Assembly: GCF_004341885.1 (NCBI RefSeq)
Contig: NZ_SLVX01000017.1
Location: 62,001-126,000 of the forward strand
DNA from: Shinella granuli
GTDB lineage: Bacteria; Pseudomonadota; Alphaproteobacteria; Rhizobiales; Rhizobiaceae
DNA: 64,000 nucleotides
Reading direction: 5' to 3'
The position numbers were made by a program, and so were the translations under genes. The notes under the pieces are model-generated. The model did not search any database. It saw only the letters and a program-made list of their open reading frames with translations, and had not been told where the DNA came from. This document shows, piece by piece, positions 1 through 10,931 of the stretch. Every line of letters starts with the position of its first letter. Position 1 is the first letter of the stretch.

Positions 1-452
1 CCGTCGTGCTGGCGGCACCCGGCCATGGCGCCGAAGCAGCCGGCATTCTCGTCGCGGACGGCGCGTTCGAGGCCCGCTTCTGCGGCCCGGGCGAATGGCT
101 GGTGCTGTCGGAGGTGCATGCGCCCGAAACGCTCGTCGCCGAGCTTTCCGTCCGGCTCGGCGCCTTCGCCTTCGTGGTCGACCAGAGCCACGGCCGCGTC
201 GCGCTGACGCTGTCCGGTCCCGATGCCGCGCGCATCCTGGCGAACGGCATCGCCGTCGATCTGCATCCCGGGGCCTTTGCCGTCGGGCGTGCGGCAACCA
301 TGCTGTGCAATCATCTTTCGGTCAATCTCGCCCGCACCGGCGTCGATCGTTTCGATCTCGTGGTGATGCGCAGCTTTGCCGAGGCGTTTGTCGCCGATCT
401 CAAGGTCATGGCGCGCAGCCATGATCTCTCCGTCGATTTCGCCACCCGCTGA
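1..452 (+). CDS. soxG: Sarcosine oxidase gamma subunit, C-terminal part (gene starts upstream of window)
   Basis: The open frame runs in from the left edge, so only about the last 150 residues are present. They fit the SoxG family: a GcvT-like fold with a motif around GPGEWLVLS, then DQSHGR and LSGPDAARIL. SoxG is the gamma subunit of heterotetrameric sarcosine oxidase (SoxBDAG), which oxidises sarcosine to glycine and passes the one-carbon unit to tetrahydrofolate in the cytoplasm. The downstream dimethylglycine/sarcosine-dehydrogenase-like gene supports a methylated-glycine catabolic context. The call is fairly firm; the start lies outside the window. Confidence 0.85.
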   Translation, partial: VVLAAPGHGAEAAGILVADGAFEARFCGPGEWLVLSEVHAPETLVAELSVRLGAFAFVVDQSHGRVALTLSGPDAARILANGIAVDLHPGAFAVGRAATMLCNHLSVNLARTGVDRFDLVVMRSFAEAFVADLKVMARSHDLSVDFATR

Positions 453-574
453 CAAAAACCTCCGGAGCGACATGGCGCTTCGCACCTCGGGCTTGCCGGG
501 CATCCGGGGAACCCAATAGGCTGCATTCTGCGCCGCATCGAATTCCCTTCAACCCGTCGAAAGCCGGAGTTTCC

Positions 575-3001
575 ATGAAGAGCCATGCAAGGGTCGTCGT
601 TATCGGGGGCGGCGTCGTCGGCTGCTCCGTCCTCTATCACCTCACGAAATTCGGCTGGACCGATGTCGTGCTCGTCGAGCGCTCGGAGCTCACCTCCGGC
701 TCGACCTGGCATGCGGCCGGCGGCATGCACACGATCAACGGCGATCCGAACGTCGCCAAGCTGCAGAAATACACGGTCGAGCTCTATAAAGAGATTCAGG
801 ACTATTCCGGCCAGGACATCGGCCTGCACATGACCTCCGGCATGATGCTGGCATCGACCAGGGATCGCTTCGACTGGATGAAGTCGATCCTCGCCAAGGG
901 GCGCTATATGGGCCTCGATGCGCATCTCCTCACGCCGAAGGAGGCGCATGAGCTGATGCCGCTGCTCGACCCCGACCAGTTCGTCGGCGCGGTGTTCGAT
1001 CCTGTCGAGGGCCATCTTGACCCCTATGGCACGACGCACGCCTATGCCAAGTCGGCCAAGAAGAACGGCGCGGAGATCTATCTCCACACCAAGGTGGAAG
1101 ACCTCGTGCAGCGCGAGGACGGCAGTTGGCGCGTCATCACCGACAAGGGCGAGATCGTCGCCGAGCATGTCGTCAATTGCGGCGGGCTCTGGGCGCGCGA
1201 GATCGGCCGCATGGTCGGCCTCGAACTGCCCGTTCTTGCCATGGAGCATATGTATCTCATCACCGAGGACATGCCCGAGGTCATCGAGTTCAACCGGACG
1301 CATGGCAAGGAGCTGATGCACTGCGTCGACTTCGACGGCGAGATCTATCTGCGCCAGGAGCGCAACGGCATGCTGATGGGCACCTATGAAAAGGCCTGCC
1401 GGCCCTGGTCGCCGCTCACCACGCCCTGGGATTTCGGCCATGAACTGCTGGAAGAGGACATTGCGCGAATCACCCCGGAGCTGGAGGTCGGCTTCCGGCA
1501 CTTCCCCGCCTTCAACACGGCCGGTATCAGGAAGATCATCAACGGCCCCTTCACCTTCTCGCCGGACGGCAACCCGCTCGTCGGGCCCGTGCGCGGCATG
1601 ACGAACTTCTGGTCCGCCTGCGCCGTCATGGCCGGCTTCAGCCAGGGCGGCGGCGTGGGCCTGGCGCTCGCCAACTGGATGATCAACGGCGATCCCGGCT
1701 TCGACGTCTTCGCCATGGATGTCGCGCGCTACGGCGACTATGCGACGCTCGCCTATACCAATGCCAAGGTACGCGAGAACTACTCGCGCCGCTTCTCCAT
1801 CCGCTATCCCAACGAAGAGCTGCCGGCCGGCCGGCCGCTGCAGACGACGCCGATCTACGACAGGCTGAAGGCGGCCGGTGCCGTCTTCGGGGCGTCCTAC
1901 GGCCTGGAGCAGCCGCTGTGGTTCGCGCCTGAAGGCGTGGAGGACCGGTTCTCCTGGCGCCGCTCGACGGATTTCGAGACCGTCGGCGCGGAAGCCCGCG
2001 CGGTGCGCGAGGGCGTCGGCCTGATGGAGACCTCGGGCTTTGCGAAATATGCGGTGAAGGGCAGGGGCGCGGCGGCCTGGCTCGACCGGCTGCTCGCCTG
2101 CCGCCTGCCGGAAACGGGGCGCATGACGCTTGCGCCCATGCTGAAGGATGACGGAAAGCTCATCGGCGATTTCACGCTCGCCAAGCTCGGCGAGGGGGAC
2201 TTCCTGCTGATCGGCTCGGGCATTGCCGAGGACTACCACATGCGCTGGTTCGAGACGCACCTGCCGCGGGACGGCTCCGTGACGCTGGAGGCGCTGAACC
2301 TTTCGCTCGTCGGCCTTGCCATCGCGGGACCGAAGGCGCGCGACGTGCTGGCGAAGCTGACGCACCGGGATGTTTCGAGCGAGGCCTTCCCCTTCATGGC
2401 GGTGCGCCGGATGGATCTCGGCATGGCGCCGGCCATCGTCGGGCGCGTCAGCTATACGGGCGATCTCGGCTACGAGATCTGGATGAAGCCGCAATACCAG
2501 CGCTATCTCTACGACCTGATCCTCGAAGCCGGGGCCGAATTCGGCATCCGCCTGTTCGGCCTCAGGGCGCTCAACGCCCTGCGCCTCGAAAAGTCCTACG
2601 GCAGCTGGTCGCGCGAATATCGCCCGCTCTACGGCCCTGTCGAGGCGGGGCTGGAGCGATTCGTGGCGACCGGCAAGGCGGCCGACTTCATCGGCAGGGA
2701 GGCGGCAAGGGCAGAGCGGGAAACGGGCGGCGCGCTCCGCCTGCGCACCTTCGTCGTCGCGGCGAAGGATGCCGATGTCATCGGCGACGAGCCGATCTAT
2801 CTCGACGGCGCGGTGCGCGGCTGGGTGACCTCGGGCGGCTATGCCCATGCCGCCGGCCTTTCGGTCGCGGTCGGCTATGTGCCGAAGGAGATCGCCGATG
2901 TCGAAACCGGCTGGTCGATCGAGCTTCTCGGCGAGATGCTGCCGGCGCGCCTGCAGGCCGAGCCGCTGTTCGATCCCTCCGGTGCGCGCATGCGCGGCTG
3001 A
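575..3001 (+). CDS. FAD-dependent dehydrogenase with GcvT domain (dimethylglycine/sarcosine dehydrogenase-like)
   Basis: An 808-residue protein. The N-terminal DAO-type FAD domain has a dinucleotide-binding glycine motif (VVVIGGGVVGCS, about residues 7-18). A TSGSTWHAAGG motif follows, whose His46 matches the covalently flavinylated histidine of mammalian dimethylglycine dehydrogenase. The C-terminal half (about 420-800) is a GcvT/aminomethyltransferase-like tetrahydrofolate-binding region. Family members oxidatively demethylate dimethylglycine or sarcosine and hand formaldehyde to folate. Lying 122 bp after soxG, it fits glycine betaine breakdown. The exact substrate cannot be read from sequence. 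The length is normal for the family. Confidence 0.85.
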   Translation: MKSHARVVVIGGGVVGCSVLYHLTKFGWTDVVLVERSELTSGSTWHAAGGMHTINGDPNVAKLQKYTVELYKEIQDYSGQDIGLHMTSGMMLASTRDRFDWMKSILAKGRYMGLDAHLLTPKEAHELMPLLDPDQFVGAVFDPVEGHLDPYGTTHAYAKSAKKNGAEIYLHTKVEDLVQREDGSWRVITDKGEIVAEHVVNCGGLWAREIGRMVGLELPVLAMEHMYLITEDMPEVIEFNRTHGKELMHCVDFDGEIYLRQERNGMLMGTYEKACRPWSPLTTPWDFGHELLEEDIARITPELEVGFRHFPAFNTAGIRKIINGPFTFSPDGNPLVGPVRGMTNFWSACAVMAGFSQGGGVGLALANWMINGDPGFDVFAMDVARYGDYATLAYTNAKVRENYSRRFSIRYPNEELPAGRPLQTTPIYDRLKAAGAVFGASYGLEQPLWFAPEGVEDRFSWRRSTDFETVGAEARAVREGVGLMETSGFAKYAVKGRGAAAWLDRLLACRLPETGRMTLAPMLKDDGKLIGDFTLAKLGEGDFLLIGSGIAEDYHMRWFETHLPRDGSVTLEALNLSLVGLAIAGPKARDVLAKLTHRDVSSEAFPFMAVRRMDLGMAPAIVGRVSYTGDLGYEIWMKPQYQRYLYDLILEAGAEFGIRLFGLRALNALRLEKSYGSWSREYRPLYGPVEAGLERFVATGKAADFIGREAARAERETGGALRLRTFVVAAKDADVIGDEPIYLDGAVRGWVTSGGYAHAAGLSVAVGYVPKEIADVETGWSIELLGEMLPARLQAEPLFDPSGARMRG

Positions 3002-3016
3002 TTTGCTCCGGCCCGT

Positions 3017-3047
3017 GCGGCGATGTGCCATGTCGGGACATCGCCGC
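3017..3047 (+). terminator. Stem-loop after the dehydrogenase gene, possible terminator
   Basis: A perfect 10-bp stem (arms 3017-3026 and 3038-3047, 11-nt loop) starts 16 bp after the stop codon. Only a short, interrupted T-tract follows, so termination efficiency is uncertain; it may instead protect the 3' end of the mRNA. Confidence 0.45.
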
Positions 3048-3248
3048 TTGCGACTTTCGTGCATCTTTTTGGGCAAAAGCGCCGCTTCTCGTGCCGATTT
3101 TTTGGTTTTCCCGGCGCCAAATGCGCCATTTAACCGTCCTTGCTAAAGAAATTGTCGATCCAGGCTTTTTGGGCTTCCCTTTTGTATCGAAAGCGGTATG
3201 GAATCCGGACTGTCTAACAAGCTCGAAAAAAGAGCGACAAGAACAAGA

Positions 3249-3272
3249 GATGCGGCCCTCAGGAACCGCATC
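3249..3272 (+). promoter_or_regulatory. Stem-loop directly before the livH ribosome binding site
   Basis: A 7-bp stem (GATGCGG at 3249-3255 with CCGCATC at 3266-3272) sits immediately upstream of the GGGGGAT Shine-Dalgarno of livH. It could modulate translation or mRNA stability of the transporter operon. No known riboswitch fold was recognised in this leader. Confidence 0.35.
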
Positions 3273-3285
3273 CGGGGGATAGCAA

Positions 3286-4188
3286 ATGGAATATTTCGTC
3301 CAGCAGCTCGTCAATGGGCTGACGCTTGGATCTATTTATGGTTTGATAGCCATCGGCTACACCATGGTTTACGGCATCATCGGCATGATCAATTTCGCCC
3401 ATGGCGATATCTTCATGCTGGGCGGATTTGCCGCTCTCATCGTCTTCCTCGTCCTTACCAGCGTGTTCGTCGGCCTTCCGGTCGTCCTCCTGCTGCTGGT
3501 CATGATCGCCGCGGCCATGCTGACGGCGTCCTTGTGGAACTGGACGATCGAAAAGATGGCCTACCGGCCGCTGCGCGGCTCGTTCCGCCTGGCGCCGCTG
3601 ATCACCGCAATCGGCATGTCGATCGCGCTGTCGAACTTCATCCAGGTCACGCAGGGTCCGCGCAACAAGCCGATCCCGCCGCTGGTGTCGTCGGTCTACA
3701 ACGTCTTCGGCATCTCGATCTCGCTGAAGCAGTTGATCATCATGCTCCTGACGGTCATCCTGCTCACGACCTTCTGGTACATCGTCAACAAGACCTCGCT
3801 CGGCCGCGCCCAGCGCGCGACGGAGCAGGATCGCAAGATGGCGGCGCTGCTCGGCATCGACGTCGACCGGACGATCTCGGTGACCTTCATCATGGGCGCC
3901 TCGCTCGCCGCCGTCGCCGGCACCATGTACCTGATGTATTACGGCGTGACCGTCTTCACCGACGGCTTCATTCCGGGCGTCAAGGCCTTCACGGCTGCGG
4001 TTCTCGGCGGTATCGGCTCGCTTCCGGGCGCCGTGCTCGGCGGCCTGCTCATCGGCCTCATCGAGAGCCTCTGGTCCGCCTACTTCACCATCGACTACAA
4101 GGACGTCGCGACGTTCTCCATCCTCGCCATCGTCCTGATCTTCAAGCCGTCCGGCATTCTCGGACGACCGGAAGTCGAGAAGGTTTGA
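3286..4188 (+). CDS. livH: Branched-chain amino acid ABC transporter permease LivH
   Basis: A 300-residue, very hydrophobic inner-membrane permease with the LivH/LivM family signature near the start (GLTLGSIYGLIAIGYTMVYG) and a conserved C-terminal region (GGIGSLPGAVLGG). It forms the transmembrane pore of the Liv importer with LivM and is driven by LivG and LivF. A strong GGGGGAT ribosome binding site precedes the ATG. livM follows after 3 bp and the gene order livH-M-G-F is canonical. Substrates are probably branched-chain or other neutral amino acids; the exact spectrum is inferred. Confidence 0.95.
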   Translation: MEYFVQQLVNGLTLGSIYGLIAIGYTMVYGIIGMINFAHGDIFMLGGFAALIVFLVLTSVFVGLPVVLLLLVMIAAAMLTASLWNWTIEKMAYRPLRGSFRLAPLITAIGMSIALSNFIQVTQGPRNKPIPPLVSSVYNVFGISISLKQLIIMLLTVILLTTFWYIVNKTSLGRAQRATEQDRKMAALLGIDVDRTISVTFIMGASLAAVAGTMYLMYYGVTVFTDGFIPGVKAFTAAVLGGIGSLPGAVLGGLLIGLIESLWSAYFTIDYKDVATFSILAIVLIFKPSGILGRPEVEKV

Positions 4189-4191
4189 TCC

Positions 4192-5579
<1,388 letters not shown>

Positions 5580-5580
<1 letters not shown>

Positions 5581-6488
5581 TGGCCCTCGGTGCGAACACG
5601 GTAGCGACGAACACGATGACGAACGATCCCATCCTCACGGTCGAGCATCTGTCGATGCGCTTCGGCGGCCTCATGGCCATCAACGACCTGTCCTTCGAGG
5701 CCCAGCGCGGCGAGATCACGGCCCTCATCGGCCCGAACGGCGCCGGCAAGACCACGGTCTTCAACTGCGTCACCGGCTTCTACAAGCCGACCATGGGCAT
5801 GATCACCATGCGCCAGAAGGCGGGCAAGGAGTTCCTTCTGGAACGCATGACCGACTTCGAGATCACCCGCGATGCGAAGGTGGCGCGCACCTTCCAGAAC
5901 ATCCGGCTCTTCTCGGGCCTGACGGTTCTGGAGAACCTGCTCGTCGCCCAGCACAACATGCTGATGAAGGCCTCCGGCTACACGATCCTCGGCCTGCTCG
6001 GTTTCCCGACCTACAAGAAGGCCTCGGCCGAATCGATCGAGATCGCCAAGCACTGGCTGGAGAAGGCGCATCTCATCGAGCGCGCGGACGATCCGGCCGG
6101 CGACCTGCCCTATGGCGCGCAGCGACGCCTCGAAATCGCCCGCGCCATGTGCACGGGGCCGGAATTCCTGTGCCTCGACGAACCGGCGGCCGGCCTCAAC
6201 CCGCGCGAGTCGCTCGCGCTCAACGAACTCCTGCGTTCCATCCGCAAGGACAGCGGCACGTCGATCCTGCTCATCGAGCACGACATGTCGGTCGTCATGG
6301 AAATCTCCGACCACGTGGTCGTGCTCGAATACGGGCAGAAGATCTCCGACGGCACGCCGGACCATGTGAAGAACGATCCGAAGGTTATCGCGGCCTATCT
6401 CGGTGTCGAAGATGATGAGGTCGAAGAGGTGATCGAGGAAATCGAGGTGATCGCGGAGAGCGAAGGCACTGAAGGAGGATCGCACTGA
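5580..6488 (+). CDS. livG: Branched-chain amino acid ABC transporter ATP-binding protein LivG
   Basis: A 302-residue ABC ATPase with Walker A GPNGAGKTT, a signature region reading DLPYGAQRRLEIARAM (the YG-Q-RLEIARA form typical of LivG) and Walker B FLCLDEPAAGLNP. The C-terminus carries an unusual acidic tail rich in E, V and I (about the last 25 residues). The ATG at 5580 overlaps the livM stop by one base. A second in-frame ATG at 5616 would remove 12 residues and is possible. It couples ATP hydrolysis to LivHM transport at the cytoplasmic face. Confidence 0.94.
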
Positions 6489-7213
6489 TGAGCGATACAC
6501 TTCTCAGCGTCCAGGGCGTGCAGACCTATTACGGCAATATCCGTGCGCTGGCCGGGGTCGATGTCGAGGTGAAGAAGGGCGAGATCGTCTCGCTGATCGG
6601 CGCGAACGGCGCCGGCAAGTCGACCCTGATGATGACGATCTGCGGCAGCCCGCAGGCCCGTACGGGCACCGTCACCTTCGACGGCGAGGACATCACCCGC
6701 CTGCCGACGCATCTCATCGCCCGCCGCCGCATCGCGCAGTCGCCGGAAGGGCGCCGCATCTTCCCGCGCATGACGGTCTATGAAAATCTCCAGATGGGCG
6801 CGAGCCTCGACAATCTGAAGTATTTCAACGAGGACGTGGAAAAGATCTTCACGCTCTTCCCGCGCCTCAAGGAACGCCAGGGCCAGCGCGGCGGCACGCT
6901 TTCGGGCGGCGAGCAGCAGATGCTCTCCATCGGCCGCGCGCTGATGGCGCGTCCGAAGCTCCTGCTGCTCGACGAGCCCTCGCTCGGCCTTGCGCCGCTG
7001 ATCGTCAAGGGCATCTTCGACGCGATCAAGAAGCTCAACCAGAACGAGGGGCTTACCGTGTTCCTCGTCGAGCAGAACGCCTTCGCCGCCCTCAAGCTCT
7101 CCGACCGGGCCTACGTGATGGTCAACGGTCAGGTGACGATGAGCGGTTCGGGCAAGGAACTTCTGGCCAATCCGGAAGTGCGCGCCGCCTATCTCGAAGG
7201 CGGCCGGCACTGA
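6488..7213 (+). CDS. livF: Branched-chain amino acid ABC transporter ATP-binding protein LivF
   Basis: A 241-residue ABC ATPase with Walker A GANGAGKST, signature LSGGEQQMLSIGRALM and Walker B LLLLDEPSLGLAP, all diagnostic of LivF. It forms the heterodimeric motor with LivG. The ATG overlaps the livG TGA by one base. A hairpin (7224-7249, arms GCGCAGGA and TCCTGCGC) follows the stop codon and may mark the 3' end of a livHMGF transcript segment. Confidence 0.95.
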   Translation: MSDTLLSVQGVQTYYGNIRALAGVDVEVKKGEIVSLIGANGAGKSTLMMTICGSPQARTGTVTFDGEDITRLPTHLIARRRIAQSPEGRRIFPRMTVYENLQMGASLDNLKYFNEDVEKIFTLFPRLKERQGQRGGTLSGGEQQMLSIGRALMARPKLLLLDEPSLGLAPLIVKGIFDAIKKLNQNEGLTVFLVEQNAFAALKLSDRAYVMVNGQVTMSGSGKELLANPEVRAAYLEGGRH

Positions 7214-7319
7214 GGACGGTCCCGCGCAGGACCCGCAAGGATCCTGCGCCGATCCTAGGTTTTACGGCGGCTGGCGCATATCCTGCGGGAGGCACGGCCC
7301 TGTAAGGGGAGTATGTATT

Positions 7320-7664
7320 ATGCAGGGAATTCTCTACGAAGAACCGTCGATCTGGCAGTTCCTGTTCATCACCGTCATCATGGGCGGCTGGACGGCCTGG
7401 CGCACGGGAAAGAGCGTCGCCGAGAACTGGCAGAGCTACACGACGCTGGTGATTTACGTGCTTCTGCTCGGCGGGGCGATCCGTTTCATCCACCACGCGC
7501 TGTTCCACGGCACCATGCTGACGGTGCAATACTATGTCGTGGACACCGTCGTGCTTTTGTTGTTTGCTACGCTCGGCTACCGCTATTACCGCACGCGGCA
7601 GATGACCAACAACTACTACTGGCTCTATGAAAAGGCATCGCCCTTTTCCTGGAAAGCGAAATAA
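7320..7664 (+). CDS. DUF6867-family small membrane protein of the liv operon
   Basis: A 114-residue protein with three predicted membrane segments (about residues 11-27, 43-60 and 70-90), then a basic, tyrosine-rich tail (YRYYRTRQM). It resembles the DUF6867 family, which I recall as a rhizobial protein found between livF and livK. Its function is unknown. The position suggests a role in the amino acid transporter, for example in assembly or regulation; that is inference. A GGGGA ribosome binding site at about 7307-7311 precedes the ATG. Confidence 0.75.
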   Translation: MQGILYEEPSIWQFLFITVIMGGWTAWRTGKSVAENWQSYTTLVIYVLLLGGAIRFIHHALFHGTMLTVQYYVVDTVVLLLFATLGYRYYRTRQMTNNYYWLYEKASPFSWKAK

Positions 7665-7676
7665 CCAGAGGGAAGC

Positions 7677-7699
7677 CCGCGCCCGGTTTTCGGGCGCGG
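7677..7699 (+). promoter_or_regulatory. Strong GC hairpin between the DUF6867 gene and livK
   Basis: A perfect 9-bp stem (CCGCGCCCG and CGGGCGCGG) with a 5-nt loop, without a T-tract. Such hairpins often separate transporter genes from a highly expressed binding-protein gene by protecting or processing mRNA ends. It may let livK accumulate independently. Confidence 0.4.
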
Positions 7700-7776
7700 C
7701 ATAACGATATCGGCGCAATGATGCGGGTGTTGCGACCGGTTGAAACGAGCCCGCTTTTAAATTTGGGAGTAACAAT

Positions 7777-8895
7777 ATGAAGAAGTCTCTCATGTCGGCT
7801 GTTGCTTTGGCTGCAATGGTCGCCTTCAGCGGCAGCGCCTGGGCCGACATCCTGATCGGCGTCGGCGGCCCGCTGACCGGCCCGAACGCCGCCTTCGGCG
7901 CGCAGCTTCAGAAGGGTGCCGAGCAGGCCGCTGCCGACATCAACGCAGCCGGTGGCATCAATGGCGAGCAGGTCAAGATCGTGCTCGGCGACGACGTTTC
8001 CGATCCGAAGCAGGGCGTTTCGGTCGCCAACAAGTTCGTTGCCGACGGCGTGAAGTTCGTGGTCGGCCACTTCAACTCGGGCGTTTCCATCCCGGCATCC
8101 GAAATCTACGCTGAAAACGGCGTGCTGCAGGTTTCCCCGGCCTCGACCAACCCGACCTATACCGAGCGCGGCCTTTGGAACACGTTCCGCGTGTGCGGCC
8201 GTGACGACCAGCAGGGTGCCGTCGCAGGCGCTTTCATCGCGGCGAACTTCAAGGATGCCAAGGTCGCCGTCCTCCACGACAAGACGCCGTACGGCCAGGG
8301 CCTTGCCGACGAAACCAAGAAGGCGACGAACGAAGCCGGCATCACCGAAGCCATCTATGAAGGCGTCAATGTCGGCGACAAGGACTTCTCCGCTCTCATC
8401 GCGAAGATGAAGGAAGCCGGCGTAACGGTCGTCTACTGGGGCGGCCTGCACACCGAGTTCGGCCTCATCGAGCGCCAGTCCGCCGACCAGGGCCTGAAGG
8501 CCACCTTCATCTCGGGCGACGGCATCGTTTCGAACGAACTGGCCTCCATCGCCGGCGACGCCGTCGACGGCACGCTGATGACCTTCGCTCCCGATCCGCG
8601 CAAGAACGAGGCCGCCAAGGATCTCGTCGAGAAGTTCCGCGCTGCCGGCTTCGAGCCGGAAGCCTACACGCTCTATGCGTATGCTGCCGTTCAGGTCATC
8701 GCTGAAGGCGCCAAGTCTGCCGGCGGCACCGACCCGCAGGCAATCGCCGAAGCCATCAAGGCCAACGGTCCGTTCCAGACCGCGATCGGCGAGCTCGGCT
8801 TCGACGAAAAGGGTGACATCACCCGTCCGGACTACGTCATGTACACCTGGAAGAAGGGTGAAGACGGCAAGTACACCTACGTGGAGAACGAATAA
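7777..8895 (+). CDS. livK: Branched-chain amino acid ABC transporter substrate-binding protein LivK
   Basis: A 372-residue periplasmic binding protein with a clear signal peptide ([19 protein letters not shown]..., cleavage after SAWA near residue 23). The Leu/Ile/Val-binding fold starts with [17 protein letters not shown] and includes the [14 protein letters not shown] region. It captures amino acids for LivHMGF. A GGGAG ribosome binding site precedes the ATG, and an intrinsic terminator follows at 8949. Codon use is strongly biased, as expected for an abundant binding protein. Confidence 0.94.
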   Translation: MKKSLMSAVALAAMVAFSGSAWADILIGVGGPLTGPNAAFGAQLQKGAEQAAADINAAGGINGEQVKIVLGDDVSDPKQGVSVANKFVADGVKFVVGHFNSGVSIPASEIYAENGVLQVSPASTNPTYTERGLWNTFRVCGRDDQQGAVAGAFIAANFKDAKVAVLHDKTPYGQGLADETKKATNEAGITEAIYEGVNVGDKDFSALIAKMKEAGVTVVYWGGLHTEFGLIERQSADQGLKATFISGDGIVSNELASIAGDAVDGTLMTFAPDPRKNEAAKDLVEKFRAAGFEPEAYTLYAYAAVQVIAEGAKSAGGTDPQAIAEAIKANGPFQTAIGELGFDEKGDITRPDYVMYTWKKGEDGKYTYVENE

Positions 8896-8948
8896 TCGTT
8901 CCGACGGAACGGGCGGCGCATTGCACGCCGCCCGGCCGCTCGACCTTG

Positions 8949-8975
8949 AGCCCGGCCTTCGTGCCGGGCTTTTTT
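8949..8975 (+). terminator. Intrinsic terminator after livK
   Basis: An 8-bp stem (AGCCCGGC and GCCGGGCT, 6-nt loop) followed by a run of T residues: a textbook Rho-independent terminator closing the liv transcription unit before the urease genes. Confidence 0.88.
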
Positions 8976-9103
8976 GTCGCCGGCCGGACTTTGCGACGGC
9001 GATGTGGCGTCGGGCAGGGCTTGCGCGGCAGGGCGCCCTGATGGAACGTGCAACAAGGGATGACCGGGCGCGGCCCATGTCCCAACATCCGGTATCGAAT
9101 GCC

Positions 9104-9955
9104 ATGAACGTCTATGCGGAACCACCATCTGGTCATGAAGGCAACGCTCTTTCCGGGCGCCTCCAGCGCGCGCGCGGACATGGGCGGCTGGCTGCGAAGG
9201 CCTCTGCCGACGGCACGCGGCTTGACGTGCTCTTCCAGGATGGCTGCGCCAAGATACGCTTGCCGAAGACCTTCGACGGTACGATGGAGGCGGTGCTGAT
9301 CAACACGGCCGGCGGGCTCACCGGCGGGGACCATATCGCCTGGGACCTGGAGGCCCGTGCCGGAACGCGCCTGACGGCGACGACGCAGGCCTGCGAACGG
9401 GCCTACAAGGCGCATGCCGCTACGGCGACGGTCGAAACCCGCATTGCCGTCGGCGCGGGCGCGCGGGTCGACTGGCTGCCGCAGGAGACCATTCTTTTCA
9501 ATCGGGCGGTGCTCGGCCGCCGGCTGGAGGTGGATCTTGCCGAGGACGCCACGTTCCTCGCGGTCGAGGCCATCCTGCTCGGCCGAAAGGCGATGGGGGA
9601 GCGGATGGAGACGGGGCTTTTCCGCGATCGCTGGCGCATCCGCCGCGCCGGCCGGCTGGTCCATGCGGAGGAAACCGCCCTTGCCGGCGAGGTTGCGACG
9701 CTGGCGGGCGAGGGGGCGGTGCTGGCCGGCGCCCGTGCCTTCGCGACCGTGCTCTTCTGCGGCCGGGCTGCCGAGGCGCATCTGGCGCCGCTGCGCCGGC
9801 TTTTGGCCGATGGGGAGGGCGGCGCAAGCCAGTGGCAGGACAAGCTGGTCCTGCGGCTCGTCGCGCCCGATGGCTTTGCGCTCAGAAAAAAGCTCATCCC
9901 GATCATTTCGCACTTGCGTGGTGGCGCTGGCGTGCCGAAAGTCTGGACTCTCTGA
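9104..9955 (+). CDS. ureD: Urease accessory protein UreD
   Basis: A 283-residue UreD/UreH family protein. Family motifs are visible: [11 protein letters not shown] near the start, [13 protein letters not shown], the TQACERAYK region, [11 protein letters not shown] and the C-terminal GVPKVW. UreD forms the UreDFG nickel-insertion chaperone that activates apo-urease. The frame stays open upstream with in-frame ATGs at 9041 and 9077. I chose 9104 because it gives an N-terminus closest to known rhizobial UreD lengths, but no convincing Shine-Dalgarno separates the options. Confidence 0.92.
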   Translation: MNVYAEPPSGHEGNALSGRLQRARGHGRLAAKASADGTRLDVLFQDGCAKIRLPKTFDGTMEAVLINTAGGLTGGDHIAWDLEARAGTRLTATTQACERAYKAHAATATVETRIAVGAGARVDWLPQETILFNRAVLGRRLEVDLAEDATFLAVEAILLGRKAMGERMETGLFRDRWRIRRAGRLVHAEETALAGEVATLAGEGAVLAGARAFATVLFCGRAAEAHLAPLRRLLADGEGGASQWQDKLVLRLVAPDGFALRKKLIPIISHLRGGAGVPKVWTL

Positions 9956-10052
9956 TCCGCGCGGTTTCGCGCCGGGTTCCTGTTTTGCGTATGTCGTGCG
10001 CGCGAAACCCCTGCTTAGTATCGCACGATAGGAATCAAGCGATGGACCGCCC

Positions 10053-10355
10053 ATGAACCTGACCCCCCGCGAAAAGGACAAACTGCTGATCGCCATGGCG
10101 GCGATCGTGGCGCGCAAGCGGCTGGAGCGCGGCGTGAAGCTCAACCATCCCGAGGCGATCGCGCTGATCACCGATTTCGTCGTCGAGGGCGCGCGCGACG
10201 GCCGGGCCGTCGCCGAGTTGATGGAGGCGGGCGCCCATGTGCTGACGCGCGACCAGGTGATGGAGGGCATTCCCGAGATGATCCACGACATCCAGGTCGA
10301 GGCGACCTTTCCCGACGGCACGAAGCTCGTGACCGTGCACGAACCGATCAGGTGA
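10053..10355 (+). CDS. ureA: Urease gamma subunit
   Basis: A 100-residue protein matching UreA over its full length ([12 protein letters not shown]..., [29 protein letters not shown] C-terminus). It is the small structural subunit of the three-subunit bacterial urease (UreABC)3, which hydrolyses urea to ammonia and carbamate. It lies 97 bp after ureD. A GC-rich inverted repeat (9963-9972 with 10000-10009) occupies part of that gap. Confidence 0.97.
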   Translation: MNLTPREKDKLLIAMAAIVARKRLERGVKLNHPEAIALITDFVVEGARDGRAVAELMEAGAHVLTRDQVMEGIPEMIHDIQVEATFPDGTKLVTVHEPIR

Positions 10356-10359
10356 GACC

Positions 10360-10614
10360 ATGCTGGACCTTCGACCGAACTGCGAATGCTGCGACTGCGA
10401 CCTGCCGCCGGAAAGCCCGCAGGCGATGATCTGCACGTTCGAATGCACCTTCTGCGCCGATTGCGTGACGACCGTTCTGGGCGGTGTCTGCCCGAACTGC
10501 GGCGGCGACTTCGTGCGCCGGCCGATCCGGCCCGCGGCACTGCTCGCAAAATATCCGGCATCCACCAGGCGGGTCCTGAAAGCCGAAGGCTGCGGGCCGG
10601 CTGCAGCAGCGTGA
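10360..10614 (+). CDS. DUF1272 cysteine-rich zinc-ribbon-like protein inside the urease operon
   Basis: An 84-residue protein with at least eight cysteines in CxxC-type arrangements ([28 protein letters not shown]), resembling DUF1272. The cysteines suggest a bound metal, presumably zinc. It begins 4 bp after the ureA stop and ends 10 bp before ureB, so it must be co-transcribed with urease. Function is unknown; a metal-handling role in nickel-enzyme assembly is possible but unsupported. Confidence 0.8.
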   Translation: MLDLRPNCECCDCDLPPESPQAMICTFECTFCADCVTTVLGGVCPNCGGDFVRRPIRPAALLAKYPASTRRVLKAEGCGPAAAA

Positions 10615-10624
10615 GGAAAGAGCC

Positions 10625-10930
10625 ATGATTCCGGGTGAAGTCATCGCCGCTTCAGGCGATATCGAACTCAATGCCGGCCTGCCAGTCACCACCTTCGACG
10701 TTTCCAATACCGGTGACAGGCCGATCCAGGTTGGCAGCCACTACCATTTCTACGAGACCAATCCGGGCCTCGCCTTCGACCGGGAGAAGACGCGGGGCCT
10801 GCGCCTCGACATCCCCGCCGGCACGGCGGTGCGCTTCGAGCCGGGACAGACCCGCACGGTCCATCTCGTCCCCTTTGCCGGCAAGCGCGAGATCTACGGT
10901 TTCCGCCAGGGTGTGATGGGGAAGCTCTGA
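10625..10930 (+). CDS. ureB: Urease beta subunit
   Basis: A 101-residue protein with the UreB signature [40 protein letters not shown] and a C-terminal FRQGVMGKL. It is a structural subunit of urease with UreA and UreC. A good GAGGAAAG ribosome binding site precedes the ATG. It is separated from ureA by the DUF1272 gene and from ureC by two non-urease genes. Confidence 0.97.
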   Translation: MIPGEVIAASGDIELNAGLPVTTFDVSNTGDRPIQVGSHYHFYETNPGLAFDREKTRGLRLDIPAGTAVRFEPGQTRTVHLVPFAGKREIYGFRQGVMGKL

Positions 10931-10931
10931 C

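Noticed and set aside
311-3076. A 921-codon open frame on the minus strand opposite the soxG/dehydrogenase genes
   Set aside because: High-GC codon bias opens antisense frames. The translation is Arg/Ala/His/Asp-rich low complexity without domain features, and the plus strand has clear genes.
3002-3285. Possible riboswitch in the livH leader
   Set aside because: Two simple hairpins are visible but no known riboswitch core could be matched.
8896-8940. Small palindromes after livK as attachment sites
   Set aside because: They are short hairpins next to a terminator, with no integrase gene or direct repeats in the window.
8675-9103. A long N-terminal extension of the ureD frame into the livK coding end
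   Set aside because: It would cross the livK terminator and lacks UreD similarity; starts at 9041-9104 fit the family.
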